Source: Gemmiger sp. An194
Lineage (GTDB): Bacteria; Bacillota; Clostridia; Oscillospirales; Ruminococcaceae
Length of the DNA: 64,000 nucleotides
NCBI RefSeq assembly: GCF_002160145.1
Contig: NZ_NFKA01000006.1
Span: forward strand, 62,001-126,000
Direction of reading: 5' to 3'
Every line of letters begins with the position of its first letter. The stretch's first letter is position 1. The translations under genes were made by a program, and so were the position numbers. This document shows positions 25,991-36,000 of the stretch, piece by piece. Below the pieces are notes generated by a model, which worked only from the letters and a program-made list of their open reading frames with translations, did no database searches and was not told the DNA's origin.

Positions 25991-26311
25991 ATGGCAATGT
26001 TTTCTGTTACCACCCAGGATTTTGAAAAAACCGTCATCGAATCTGCTGCCCCGGTGCTGGTGGAGTTCACCGCCCCCTGGTGCGGCTACTGCCGCCGCCT
26101 GGCCCCGGTGCTGCAGCGCATGAGCGCCGACGAGGGCATGCTGCCCATCGCCGCCGTGAACATCGACGAGGAGCCCGCGCTGGCCGAGCGTTTTAAAGTA
26201 GATACCATCCCCACCCTGCTGGTGTTCCGGGGCGGCAGCCATGGCCCGGCTCTGGTGGCCCCTTCCACCGCCGCTCAGATCAAGGAGTGGCTGGCCGGTC
26301 AGGAGGTGTGA
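25991..26311 (+). CDS. trxA: Thioredoxin
   Basis: A 106-residue thioredoxin that reduces protein disulfides in the cytoplasm. The active site is WCGYC at 30-34, with Tyr in place of the usual Pro between the cysteines, which should alter redox potential. The cis-Pro segment VDTIPTLLVF is present. AGGAGG precedes the ATG at 25991. It is followed within three bases by thioredoxin reductase, so the two form a complete system. Confidence 0.95.
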   Translation: MAMFSVTTQDFEKTVIESAAPVLVEFTAPWCGYCRRLAPVLQRMSADEGMLPIAAVNIDEEPALAERFKVDTIPTLLVFRGGSHGPALVAPSTAAQIKEWLAGQEV

Positions 26312-26314
26312 GCC

Positions 26315-27241
26315 ATGATGAAAAAACTGTGGGACGTGGTGATCGTGGGCGGCGGCCCCGCCGGATATTCCGCCGCGCTGTACGCGGTGCGGGCGGGCTA
26401 TTCCACCCTGGTTGTGGAGATGCTCAGCCCCGGCGGCCAGATGGCCACCACCAACGCCATTGAAAACTACCCCGGCTTCGTGGAGAGCGTGGACGGCTTT
26501 GAGCTGGCCATGACCATGCAGCAGCAGGCGGAGAAATTCGGCAGCGAGACCTTGTATGCTCAGGTGACCGCGGTGCAGCTGGAAGGGGCCGAAAAGCACC
26601 TGACCACCACCGAGGGCGAGCTGCGGGCGAAGGCTGTGATCTTCGCCACCGGCGCGGACCCCCGCCCCCTGGGCCTAGCCGGGGAGGACGTCCTGCGCGG
26701 CCGGGGCGTGGCCTACTGCGCCACCTGCGACGGCGGCTTCTACCGGGGCAAGACCGTGGCGGTGGCCGGCGGCGGCAACTCTGCCGCTGAAGACGCGCTC
26801 ACCCTTTCCAAGCTCTGCAAAAAGGTGTACCTCATCCACCGGCGCGATACCCTCAGCGCAACCCGCAGCTATTTAAAGCCGCTGGAGAAGGCCGAGAACA
26901 TCGAATTTCTGTGGAACAAGCAGGTCACCGGCTTTGAGGTGGACGGCACCCTCACCGGCCTGACCCTCACCGACACCAAAACCGGCGAGGAGAGCCCGCT
27001 GCCGGTGGACGGCCTGTTCGTGGCCATCGGCCGCCAGCCCAACACCTGGCTGGTAAAGGACCAGCTGGAGCTGGACCGCCAGGGCTACATTGTGGCGGAC
27101 GAGAGCTGCCGCACCAGCCAGCCGGGCGTGTTCGCCATCGGCGATGTGCGCACCAAGCCCCTGCGCCAGGTGGTCACCGCGGTGGCCGACGGCGCCACCG
27201 CCAGCAAATACCTGGAGGAGTACCTGAACGGGCTGGACTGA
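26315..27241 (+). CDS. trxB: Thioredoxin reductase
   Basis: A 308-residue low-molecular-weight flavoprotein disulfide reductase. The FAD-binding GGGPAGYSAALYAVRAGY starts at residue 12, the redox-active CATC is at 135-138, the NAD(P) motif GGGNSAAEDAL follows near 156 and GVFAIGDVR closes the FAD site. It uses NADPH to reduce TrxA encoded immediately upstream. AGGAGG overlaps the end of trxA. Confidence 0.96.
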   Translation: MMKKLWDVVIVGGGPAGYSAALYAVRAGYSTLVVEMLSPGGQMATTNAIENYPGFVESVDGFELAMTMQQQAEKFGSETLYAQVTAVQLEGAEKHLTTTEGELRAKAVIFATGADPRPLGLAGEDVLRGRGVAYCATCDGGFYRGKTVAVAGGGNSAAEDALTLSKLCKKVYLIHRRDTLSATRSYLKPLEKAENIEFLWNKQVTGFEVDGTLTGLTLTDTKTGEESPLPVDGLFVAIGRQPNTWLVKDQLELDRQGYIVADESCRTSQPGVFAIGDVRTKPLRQVVTAVADGATASKYLEEYLNGLD

Positions 27242-27351
27242 TTGATTCCTTGTTTGACTCTGAACCTTTTGCTTTTTTCTTTTTCGGTTTTCCACACCGC
27301 GGGCGCTGCCCGGTGGAAAATCCGCGAAATTTCCTTCTTCTTTTCCCAAAT

Positions 27352-27404
27352 AAAAGGCAAGGGCCGTTCCCGAAGATTCGGGAACGGCCCTTGCCTTATT
27401 TTCA
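27352..27404. terminator. Bidirectional terminator after trxB
   Basis: A stem of more than 20 bp (AAGGCAAGGGCCGTTCCCGA with its complement) and A/T runs on both sides lie between convergent trxB and the Coat F gene. Confidence 0.92.
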
Positions 27405-27857
27405 GCAATACAGACCGTTGGCGGTCATGTAGTCGGCGATCTCCTTGCCGTGCTGCTGCTCTTGCTGCTGGATGGCGGTCAGCGCGCTGCGGGCCGCCGG
27501 GTCGGAAAATTCAAACACCGCGGTGTTGTACACCCCGGAAACGAACTTCTCGGTGGCCAGCACATCCGCCAGCAGGTAGGCATCGCTCTTCTTCTCGGCC
27601 CGGCTCACCTGCGCACGCTGGGGCTCGGGCTTTTTGGCGTTCTGGCTCTGGCCCGGCTTCAACGTGGGGGTCTCGCCCGCCAGCATGCTTGTCACGGTAT
27701 CGTAGTGGTTCTGCTCGGCCTTCTCCAGCCGGGCGAACATCTGCCGGAGCGCCGGGTCACAGGCAGCCTCGGCAGCCTTGTGGTACTTCTCGGCGCAGGT
27801 CTTTTCCTCGTTTTGCAGGTCCTTCAAAAGGCTCTGCTCCTTTTTGGTCAGGTTCAT
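27402..27857 (-). CDS. Coat F domain protein (spore coat/ferritin-like)
   Basis: A 151-residue, mostly helical protein of the CotF family: LTKKEQSLLKDLQNEEKTCAEKY at the start and LLADVLATEKFVSGVYNTAVFEF in the second half. These proteins coat spores in Bacillus, but homologues occur in many Clostridia, including poor sporulators, with unknown roles. It lies 82 bp downstream of rpoN on the same strand and ends in the shared terminator. Confidence 0.85.
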   Translation of the reverse strand: MNLTKKEQSLLKDLQNEEKTCAEKYHKAAEAACDPALRQMFARLEKAEQNHYDTVTSMLAGETPTLKPGQSQNAKKPEPQRAQVSRAEKKSDAYLLADVLATEKFVSGVYNTAVFEFSDPAARSALTAIQQQEQQHGKEIADYMTANGLYC

Positions 27858-27939
27858 GGCGCATCTCTCCTTTTCTGAACGGCCCGATGTTCCGGGCTTC
27901 TGGCATCAGTATGCCGCAGAAAAGGGGGAATTATGCGCC

Positions 27940-29349
27940 TTACTCCACCCGCCGCCGGGCCGACGAGCTGGGGATGCCCAGCTCCTCCCGGTATTTGGCC
28001 ACGGTGCGCCGGGCCACCGGCAGGTTCACCGCCTCCAGCGCCGCCCGCAGCGCCTCGTCGGACAGGGGCTTCGCCGGGTCCTCCGCCTGCACAAAGCGCA
28101 GCAGCTGGCGCTTGATGCTCTCGCTGCTCACCTGACCGCCCTCCACCGACACACCGGCGGAGAAAAAGCGTTTCAGCGGCAGGCTCTTGCCCTCGAACTG
28201 CAGGGTCTTGCCCTGCACCGCACGGCTCACGGTGGAAAGGCTCAGCCCCAGGCTCCGGGCCATCTGGGTCAGGGTCATAGGCTTGAGCGGCCCGCCCCGC
28301 AAAAAGAAGTCCTGCTGGTCCTGGGCCAGCTGGCGCAGCAGCCGCACCAGGGTGCTTTCCCGCTCGGCCACCGCCCGCAGCAGCTGCTGGGCCTTGGCGC
28401 GCCGGTCCTTTAAATAACTCTTGGCCTCGGGGGAGCCGCTTTGCTGCAGTAAGCTGCAGTTCTGTTCGTTCAATTGCAGCCGGGGAGCCAGCCGCCGTTC
28501 CAGCTCAATGACCACCTGGCCGTTCTCCCGGCGGAACACCGCCTCCGGGATCTGATAGGCCAGCGGTCCCGCACCGTAGCCCCCGGCCGGGCGGGGGTTC
28601 AGCGCCCGCACCGCCTTTGCCGCCGCCTGCGCCTGGGCCGGGGTGCACTCCAGCAGCCGGGCGATGGCGGTCATGTTGTTTTTGGCCAGCAGCTCCAGCC
28701 CCTGGCGCACCAGCCGCACTGTATGCTCGTTGAAATCCTTTGTCTGGGCCAGCTGCAGCACCAGACACTCGGGCAGAGTGCGCGCCGCCACGCCCGCGGG
28801 CTGCAGGCTCTGCAATACATACAGCGCCTGCTCCATCTCAAACACGCTCACGCTCCGGTCAGCGGCCAGGTCCTCCAGCGAGAACTCCAGAAAGCCGTTT
28901 TCATTCAGGCATTCCGCCAGATAATCCGCCAGGCGGCGCAGCTCGTCGGACAGGCGGGGCAGGTGCAGCAGCTGCTCGTGCAGCGCCTGGGCCAGGCTCT
29001 CGCCCCGGTCCGCCGGGTCGGCCAGCGTGGCCATCCGGTCCCATTCGCCGTCGCCGCCCCGGCTCCATTCGCCCAGACCCTCTCCGGCGGGCAGGTCCCA
29101 CACCGCGGCGCTCTCGCTGCCGGTGGCCTCCCACCGGTCCGCCTCGCCGCCGTTCTCCTCGGCGGTGGGCTCCGCCGGGTCCGGCAGATATACCTCTTCC
29201 GGAAGCTCCAGCTCCAGCAGCGGATTCTCCAGCGCCTTCTCCTGCAAAAACTCCTGCAGCTCCAGCACCGGCATCTGCAAAATCTCCAGCGACTGCCGCT
29301 GGCTCTGGCTCAAAACCTGTTTTTGTTCCTGACGCTGCACCAGCTCCAT
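27940..29349 (-). CDS. rpoN: RNA polymerase sigma-54 factor
   Basis: A 469-residue sigma-54. Region I is the Gln/Leu-rich LSQSQRQSLEILQMPVLELQ near residue 14, which contacts enhancer-binding activators. Core-binding sequence follows, and the C-terminal RpoN box is ARRTVAKYREELGIPSS near 448-464, which reads the -24 element. An acidic insert of about 70 residues (45-115) follows region I. It has its own promoter in the gap from the upstream PTS-type gene. No enhancer-binding activator is encoded in the window. Confidence 0.95.
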   Translation of the reverse strand: MELVQRQEQKQVLSQSQRQSLEILQMPVLELQEFLQEKALENPLLELELPEEVYLPDPAEPTAEENGGEADRWEATGSESAAVWDLPAGEGLGEWSRGGDGEWDRMATLADPADRGESLAQALHEQLLHLPRLSDELRRLADYLAECLNENGFLEFSLEDLAADRSVSVFEMEQALYVLQSLQPAGVAARTLPECLVLQLAQTKDFNEHTVRLVRQGLELLAKNNMTAIARLLECTPAQAQAAAKAVRALNPRPAGGYGAGPLAYQIPEAVFRRENGQVVIELERRLAPRLQLNEQNCSLLQQSGSPEAKSYLKDRRAKAQQLLRAVAERESTLVRLLRQLAQDQQDFFLRGGPLKPMTLTQMARSLGLSLSTVSRAVQGKTLQFEGKSLPLKRFFSAGVSVEGGQVSSESIKRQLLRFVQAEDPAKPLSDEALRAALEAVNLPVARRTVAKYREELGIPSSSARRRVE

Positions 29350-29382
29350 GTTGCTCCGCTCCTTTGCAATATTTCTTCCTTT

Positions 29383-29411
29383 ATTATATCGGTTCCCGGG
29401 CGGCGGAGCAA
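29383..29411 (-). promoter_or_regulatory. Promoter of rpoN
   Basis: TTGCTC, 17-bp spacer, TATAAT, in the 73-bp gap upstream of rpoN. Confidence 0.6.
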
Positions 29412-29422
29412 CCGAAGGCGGC

Positions 29423-30481
29423 TCAGCTCAGCTTCAGATCTCCTTCCCGAATCCAGCCCATGCGGCGGAAGAGCTGACCGATGGCCCAGCACAGCACCGC
29501 AGGCAGCACAAAGGAGATGAGGATCAGCCCCAGCCAGTCAAAGGCGGTGATAGCCGCCTTGGCACCGCTGGCCACATCGTTGACCCAGCCGGTGTACACG
29601 CCGATCTGGCCCACCAGACCGCAGGTGCCCATGCCGGAGGACACGGCGGCGCCGTTCATCTCCAGCCGGAACACGCAGGTGGCCAGCGGGCCGGTGATGG
29701 CGCTGGTGAGGATGGGCGGCAGCCAGATGCGGGGGTTCTTCACGATGTTGCCCATCTGCAGCATGGAGGTGCCGATGCCCTGGCTGACCAGGCCGCCCCA
29801 GCCGTTTTCCTTAAAGGACATCACCGCAAAGCCCACCATGTTGGCGCAGCAGCCGGCCACCGCCGCGCCGCCCGCCAGCCCGGTGAGGGACAGCGCCGCG
29901 CAGATGGCCGCCGAGGAGATGGGCAAAGTGAGGGCGATGCCGATCACCACCGACACCACAATGCCCATGAGCAGGGGCTGCAGCTCGGTGGCCCACATGA
30001 TGAGCTGACCCACCGAGCTGGCCGCCGCGCCGATGGCCGGTGCAATGGCGGCGGAGAGGGCCACGCCCACCAGAATGGTCACCAGCGGAGTGACCAGCAG
30101 GTCCACCTTGGTCTCCTTGGAGACCGCCTTGCCGCACTCGGCGGCGATGATGGCGATGATGAGCACCGCCAGCGGGCCGCCCGCACCGCCCAGGCCGTTG
30201 GCCGCGTTGCCCACGGCGATCAGCGAAAACAGCACCAGCGGCGGGCACTGCAGCGCGTAGCCGATGGCCGCCGCCATGGCCGGGCCGCTCATGGCACTGG
30301 CGTAGCCGCCGATGGTGCTCAGCAGCTCCACGCCCAGCTGCTTGCCCAGCGTGTCCAGAATGGTGCCGATGAGCAGCGAACAGAACAGGCCCTGTGCCAT
30401 GGCGCCCAGGGCATCCACCCCGTAGCGCCGGGCCGAGATCACAATGTTTTTTCGTTTCAGAAATTCCGCCACTTGATTCAC
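29423..30481 (-). CDS. PTS transporter subunit IIC-like membrane protein
   Basis: A 352-residue polytopic protein with about ten hydrophobic segments, rich in Gly and Ala, matching the PTS_EIIC_2 family: VDALGAMAQGLFCSLLIGTIL near the start and FRLEMNGAAVSSGMGTCGLVGQIGVY near 262. No IIA, IIB or HPr gene lies nearby, so it may be a stand-alone transporter rather than a sugar phosphotransferase. The start is GTG after GGGAGGAAGAAAATC. It is upstream of rpoN on the same strand. Confidence 0.82.
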   Translation of the reverse strand: MNQVAEFLKRKNIVISARRYGVDALGAMAQGLFCSLLIGTILDTLGKQLGVELLSTIGGYASAMSGPAMAAAIGYALQCPPLVLFSLIAVGNAANGLGGAGGPLAVLIIAIIAAECGKAVSKETKVDLLVTPLVTILVGVALSAAIAPAIGAAASSVGQLIMWATELQPLLMGIVVSVVIGIALTLPISSAAICAALSLTGLAGGAAVAGCCANMVGFAVMSFKENGWGGLVSQGIGTSMLQMGNIVKNPRIWLPPILTSAITGPLATCVFRLEMNGAAVSSGMGTCGLVGQIGVYTGWVNDVASGAKAAITAFDWLGLILISFVLPAVLCWAIGQLFRRMGWIREGDLKLS

Positions 30482-30535
30482 GATTTTCTTCCTCCCTCTG
30501 TGCGGCTCCGGCAGGTCCAGGCCGCATTTTCGTTT

Positions 30536-30564
30536 ATTTTATAACAACTTGTCGGGAATGGCAA
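30536..30564 (-). promoter_or_regulatory. Promoter of the PTS IIC-like gene
   Basis: TTGCCA, 17-bp spacer, TAAAAT, about 55 bp before the GTG. This is a sigma-70-type match and not a sigma-54 site. Confidence 0.6.
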
Positions 30565-30610
30565 GAGGGTCCCGCCGGGCCTGGCCTAACAAAGGTTTTA
30601 CCTGCATTTT

Positions 30611-30640
30611 TTGCTTTCTTTGCAGAAAACGCGGTATAAT
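30611..30640 (+). promoter_or_regulatory. Promoter of the HD-domain gene
   Basis: TTGCTT, 18-bp spacer, TATAAT, about 48 bp upstream of the ATG at 30689. Confidence 0.65.
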
Positions 30641-30688
30641 AAAATGGATTCTCTGATTCATCGAAATCCATTGGGAGGATTTTATTTT

Positions 30689-31348
30689 ATGATCATCACC
30701 CCGCATCACATCAAGGAAAACAAACAGATTCAAACCTACATCCGCCGGGCGGACGACACCCTCGCCGCCATGGGCTATACCGAGCACAGCACCGCCCACG
30801 TGGCCCGTGTGGCCCATTTTGCCGAAAAGATCCTGACCCATCTGGGCTATTCCCAGCGCACCTGCCAGCTGGCCTGGATCGCCGGCTATATGCACGACAT
30901 CGGCAACGTGATCAACCGGATCGACCACGCCCAGTCCGGCGCGGTGATGGCCTTCCGCATTCTGGACAATCTGGGCATGGAGGCGGACGAGATCGCCACG
31001 GTATGCTCGGCCATCGGCAACCACGATGAGGCCACCGCCTACCCGGTGAACCCGGTGGCAGCGGCGCTGATCCTGGCCGACAAGACCGATGTGCGCCGCA
31101 GCCGGGTGCGCACCAAGGACCCGGCCCAGTTCGACATCCACGACCGGGTGAACTACGCGGTGGAAAAGGCCTCCACCACCCTCACCGACGACGGCGCGGT
31201 GCTGCTGGAGCTGACCATCGACACCGCCATCTCGCCGGTGATCGACTACTTCGAGATTTTTATGGACCGGATGCTGCTCTGCCGTAAGGCGGCGGACAAG
31301 CTGGGCCTTAGCTTCCGGCTGGTGGTGAACGGCCAGACCATCCTGTGA
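30689..31348 (+). CDS. HD domain-containing phosphohydrolase
   Basis: A 219-residue metal-dependent phosphohydrolase-like protein. HSTAHVARVAHFAEKIL near 31 supplies the first histidine and GYMHDIGNVINRIDHAQSG near 72 the HD doublet; NHDEAT near 112 continues the fold. No GYP motif is present, so it is a plain HD protein, possibly acting on nucleotides. GGGAGG precedes the ATG. It is a single gene bounded by its own promoter and terminator. Confidence 0.88.
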   Translation: MIITPHHIKENKQIQTYIRRADDTLAAMGYTEHSTAHVARVAHFAEKILTHLGYSQRTCQLAWIAGYMHDIGNVINRIDHAQSGAVMAFRILDNLGMEADEIATVCSAIGNHDEATAYPVNPVAAALILADKTDVRRSRVRTKDPAQFDIHDRVNYAVEKASTTLTDDGAVLLELTIDTAISPVIDYFEIFMDRMLLCRKAADKLGLSFRLVVNGQTIL

Positions 31349-31370
31349 GCCGCCTCTGAATCCAAAAACA

Positions 31371-31432
31371 AATCGCCCGCCCGGCATATTCTCTTTTCAG
31401 AGAATGCCGGACGGGCGATTCTTCTTTTTTGT
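31371..31432 (+). terminator. Terminator after the HD gene
   Basis: A stem of about 20 bp (AATCGCCCGCCCGGCAT... with ATGCCGGACGGGCGATT) is followed by a T run. Confidence 0.9.
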
Positions 31433-31444
31433 TTTTTGGGCAGC

Positions 31445-31810
31445 TCAGCCCTCGCCGTAGACGGCGTGGATGGCCTCCACCGCGTTGGTGTAGGCCTCGG
31501 TCACTCCGGCCATGGCCTGCCGGGCCCCTTCCAGGTCCCCGGCCCGCAGCTGGCCCAGCTGGGCGGTGGAGCGCTCAAACAGAATATTCAGCGACAGGTT
31601 GCCGCTGGTCCCCTTCAGGGAATGGGCGGCAGCGGCGGCGGCTTCGGTGTCGCCCGCGGCCAGCGCTGTTTGCAAAGCACTCAGGGTCTCATCCTGCAAA
31701 AAGCGCTTCAAAAAGCGCTCCAGCAGGGCCTCGCTGCCCATGAAACGGCCCAGGGCGCCGTTCACATCTACGCCGCCCTGCTCCAGAATTGCCTGGCTCT
31801 GTGGGTTCAT
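31445..31810 (-). CDS. Hpt domain phosphotransfer protein
   Basis: A 121-residue four-helix protein with the histidine phosphotransfer motif AHSLKGTSGNLS, the phosphorylated residue being His63. It would pass phosphate to or from a receiver domain. It starts one base after the stop of the HD-GYP response regulator upstream, the obvious partner. No hybrid kinase is encoded nearby. Confidence 0.9.
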   Translation of the reverse strand: MNPQSQAILEQGGVDVNGALGRFMGSEALLERFLKRFLQDETLSALQTALAAGDTEAAAAAAHSLKGTSGNLSLNILFERSTAQLGQLRAGDLEGARQAMAGVTEAYTNAVEAIHAVYGEG

Positions 31811-31811
31811 C

Positions 31812-32912
31812 TCAGCCTTCCTCCTTCGTTTCATACAGTGCACGGATCTGGGGATGCACCTGCCGGAAGCATTCCAGCAGCCGGGGCGAGAACGTGCCGC
31901 ACTCCCCGTTCAGAATCATCTCCAGTGCCTTTTCGTGGGAAAAGGCCGCCTTGTACACCCGGGGGCTGACCAGTGCATCGTACACATCCGCCAGCGACAC
32001 GATCTGCGCACCCACCGAGATCTCATCCCCCACAAGGCCGTGGGGATAGCCCCGGCCGTCCCACCGCTCGTGGTGGTGGAGCGCAATATCGATGGCATAT
32101 TCGTAGGCGCTGTGGTCCCGCATCTGGGGGATATTCTCCAGCAGCTTTGCGCCCTGGATCGTGTGGGTCTTCATCACCTCAAACTCCTCGGCCGTGAGGC
32201 GGCCGGGCTTGTTCAGGATGGCATCCGGGATGGCGATCTTGCCCACATCGTGCATCACCGCCGCCAGGGCGATGTCCTCCACGGTCTGCTGGCTCATCCC
32301 CGCACCCATCTCGGTGTGGGTGAGCAGCTCCCGGGTGATGTGCTGCAGCCGGCGCACATGATCGCCGGACTCGCCGCTGCGGAACTCGATGGCCGCCGCC
32401 AGCGAGGCGATCATGCCGTGGCCCAGCTCGATGATCCGGCCCGCCTGGGCCAGCAGCTCATCCTTCTGGCGCTCCACCACGCTGCCCAACCGCCGCCGGG
32501 CGCGGAACAATTCCACCACGCTGCCCACCCGGCGCTGCACCAGATAGGGCACCACCGGCTTGCCGATCACGTCCATCACGCCCAGGGCATAGGCTTCCTT
32601 CATCATCTCGTCGCCGGTCTCGGCGGTGATCATAAACACCGGCACCTGCTCGGTAAGGCCGCGGGCATGCAGCTCACGCAGCACCTCCAGCCCGTTCATT
32701 TCGGGCATCATCACATCCAGCAGCACGGCGCACAGCCGCCCCGGGTCCGCCAGAATGGCCTCCAGCCCCTGACGGCCGTTTTCCGCCTGCTCGATGCGGT
32801 ACTGCCCGGCAAATATATTCTCCAGAATCGCCCGGTTCAGCTCGTCATCGTCCACGATGAGAAGGGTCTCCGGCGCTGCGGGATCTGTCTGCGTCATAGT
32901 CGACGGGAACAC
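31812..32912 (-). CDS. Response regulator with HD-GYP phosphodiesterase domain
   Basis: A 366-residue protein. The receiver domain has VDDDE at about 20-24 and phosphoacceptor Asp66 in LLDVMMPEMNG. After a helical linker come the HD motif VMHDVGKIAIPDAIL and the GYP motif HHERWDGRGYPHGL, so it should hydrolyse cyclic di-GMP or a related dinucleotide when signalled. The start is taken as GTG at 32912, about 9 bp after AAAGGAA; an ATG five codons later is the alternative. It forms an operon with the Hpt gene. Confidence 0.92.
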   Translation of the reverse strand: MFPSTMTQTDPAAPETLLIVDDDELNRAILENIFAGQYRIEQAENGRQGLEAILADPGRLCAVLLDVMMPEMNGLEVLRELHARGLTEQVPVFMITAETGDEMMKEAYALGVMDVIGKPVVPYLVQRRVGSVVELFRARRRLGSVVERQKDELLAQAGRIIELGHGMIASLAAAIEFRSGESGDHVRRLQHITRELLTHTEMGAGMSQQTVEDIALAAVMHDVGKIAIPDAILNKPGRLTAEEFEVMKTHTIQGAKLLENIPQMRDHSAYEYAIDIALHHHERWDGRGYPHGLVGDEISVGAQIVSLADVYDALVSPRVYKAAFSHEKALEMILNGECGTFSPRLLECFRQVHPQIRALYETKEEG

Positions 32913-33073
32913 AGGGTTCACTTCCTTTCTGTTCTGCAGAGTTTCTGCAAAAAACAGGGCGCAGGGCAAAGCCCCACGCCCTATGTTAACTATTATAGTA
33001 TGCGTTACCCGATCCCGTCAAATCAAATCTTTGTAACCCTTGCAAAATTCGTTCAAAAAACGATTTCAGCGGA

Positions 33074-36000
33074 TCATTCCGGGGCCTTCATGCTTTCCAC
33101 CATGCTGATTCGGCGCAGCTTTCGGTGCATCACCAGATTCACCAGCGCGCTGAACACAAGGGTGAGCAGGGCGCTGAACACGTAGCTCAGCGGCTTGATG
33201 GTGCGGCCGAACATCACCGCGTCCACCTCCACCGAGTGGATCACGAACATGTGCAAAAAGATGCCCAGCACCAGCCCCGCCAGCGTACCGATGACCGACA
33301 GCGCCACCGACTCCCGGTACACGTAGGCGGAGACCTCGCTGTCGTAGAAGCCCAGCACCTTGATGGTGGCGATCTCCTTGGTGCGCTCGGTGATGTTGAT
33401 GTTGGTCAGGTTGTACAGCACCACGAAGGCCAGCACACCAGCGGAAACGATGAGCACCACCACGATGATGTCGATCTTCTGCATCATGCCGCTGAAGGTG
33501 CTCTTCAGGTCGCTGATCTGGTTCACGCCTGCCACGCCCTCGGTCTTGAGCAGGGTGCTGTTCAGCGCGGCCCGGCCCTCGTCGGAATCATCCGCCGCGT
33601 GGCCCAGCACCAGATCGAACTCCGGCGCAGCGCCGAAGCCGGACTCGTAGGTCTCGGCGCTCATGTACACGTAGTTCTCCACGTAATTTTCCACGATGCC
33701 GTCCACCCGGAAGGTGCCGGTGCGGCCATCCTTGTTTTCCAGGGTCACGGTGTCGCCCACCGACAGATTCGCCCGCTCGCTCATCTTCTCGGTGATGACC
33801 ACGCCGGTCTCCGAGAAGGCCACCGCATCGCCGCTCACCCGCTCGTGCAGGTCCACGAAGCTGCCGATTCGGCTGCTCTCCTGAGGAACAAACAGATAGG
33901 TCTCGAAGGTGATGTCGTCGAATTCGTTCTCGCTCTGCTCCTGGTGCACCAGGGTCCAGTCGGTCACCAGCGAGGAATCGCCCAGCACCTCTTCCAGCTC
34001 GCTGCCCTCAAATTCCTCCGGGTCCCGCACGCTCACGGTGAAGTCGTAGGTAAACACCTTGCCGAACTGCTTGTTCACGATGTCGCTGATGGAATCGTGC
34101 AGGCCGAAGCCGGTCACCAGCAGAGCGGTGCAGCCCGCGATGCCCACCACCGTCATAAAGAACCGCTTTTTGTAGCGGAACAGGTTGCGGGCGGTGACCT
34201 TGTGGGTGAACTTCATCCGCTTCCACACCGGCCGTACCCGCTCCAGCAGGATGCGCTTGCCCGCCTTGGGGGCCTTGGGCAGCATCAGGGTGGCGGGGGC
34301 CTCCATCAGGGTAGCCCAGCAGGCATTCAGAGTAGCCGCCAAGGTGCACAGGATGGCCGCCCCCGAGGCAATGGCCGCATAGGGAACATTAAACAGACGG
34401 TATATCTTCGGTAGAGTATACATCATGGAGTAGGCATTCCAGATAACGGTGGGGAACAGATTGAAGCCCACCAGCAAACCGAACACGCAGCCCGCCACGG
34501 TGGCGGTCATGGCGTAGATCACATACTTTGCCATGATGGATTTTTTGCTGTAGCCCAGCGCCTTCATGGTGCCGATCTGCAGCCGCTCCTCCTCCACCAT
34601 GCGGGTCATGGTGGTCAGGGCCACCAGCGCCGCCACCAGGAAGAAGAACACCGGGAATACCCGGGCGATGGCCTCCACCTTCTGCACGTTGGATTTCAGC
34701 GAGGCGAAACTCACGTTCTCATCCCGGGTGAGCAGGTACCATTCCGGCTCCTCCAGTTCGTCGATCTCCTTCCGGGCGTCGTCCAGCTGCTGCTTTGCGT
34801 CCGCCAGCTGCTCTTCGGCGCTCTTTTTCTGCTCGGCGTATTCCGCCTCGCCCTCGCTCAGCTGCTGCTTGGCGTCCTCCAGTTGGGCGGTGCCGTCCTC
34901 CAGCTCAGCCTTGGCGGAATCCAGCTTCTCCTGGGCCAGCTCCAGCTCCAGCTGGGCAAGCCCCGGGGCCATGCTCAGAGCGCTCTCGCCCTGGGCGATC
35001 TGCTTTTCGCCCTCGGTGATCTGTTTTTTGGCCTCCTCCAGCTTAGCCTTGGCGGCTTCCAGCTGCTTTTCGCCCTCGGTGATCTTGGGCTCGTTCTCCG
35101 CGATCTGGGCCTTGGCGGTATCCAGCTGAGCCTGGGTCTCATTCACAGCCTGCTGGCCCTGGGCCAGCGCGCTGTTGGCCTCGTCCAGCAACGCCTGGGC
35201 CGCGTCCGCCTGGGTGCGGGCGGCCTCGGCCTGACTGGTCGCCAGATCCAGCGCCTGCTGGGCGCTGTCCAGCCCGGTCTGGGCGGTCTGGACCCGGGCC
35301 TGGGCCTGGGTGCGGGCAGCCAGCAGCGGGGCGGCCTCGTCCGGCTTCTGCGCGGCCCATTCCTCTTCGGTCAGCTCGCCCCGGGCCGCGTCGATGGCCG
35401 CCTGGGCGTTGGTCAATTCGGTGTTGGCCGCGTCCAACTCGGCGGCGGCCGCGTCCCGTTTGGTCTGGGCCTCGGCGCGGGCGGCCTCCAGCTGGTCGGC
35501 CAGCTGCCGGGCACTCTCCACCGTGGGCTTCAGCTCATCCACCCGAGCCTGCAGCTTGGGCAGGGCCTCCTGGGCCTGGGTCAGACTGGGTTCCAGCAGC
35601 TGGACCAGCTGTTTCGCCTGCTCCAGCTGCTGCTTTGCGTCTGCCAGCTCCTGGCTCTTCTGCTCCACCTGAGCCACGCCGGCCTCATATTCGGCCTTTG
35701 CGTCGATCAGCTTGGCCTGTGCGTCCGCCAGCTGCTGCTGCTGGGCGGTCAGGGTGCCGGGCAGACTTTCCTTATTGGCATCCAGCTCGGCCTGACCGTC
35801 CTCGATCTCCTTCTGGGCATCTTCCAGCTTTTTCTCATTTTGCTCGATCTCGCTGCGGCCGTCCTCCAGCTCCTCCTCCGCGTCCGCTAGCTTCTCTTCG
35901 GCTTCGGCCTTGGCGTCCTCATATTCGGCGGTGGCGTCGGCCAGCGCCTCTTCGGCTTCGGTCTTCACCTGCTCATAGCGGATGCGGCTGCGCTCGCCGC

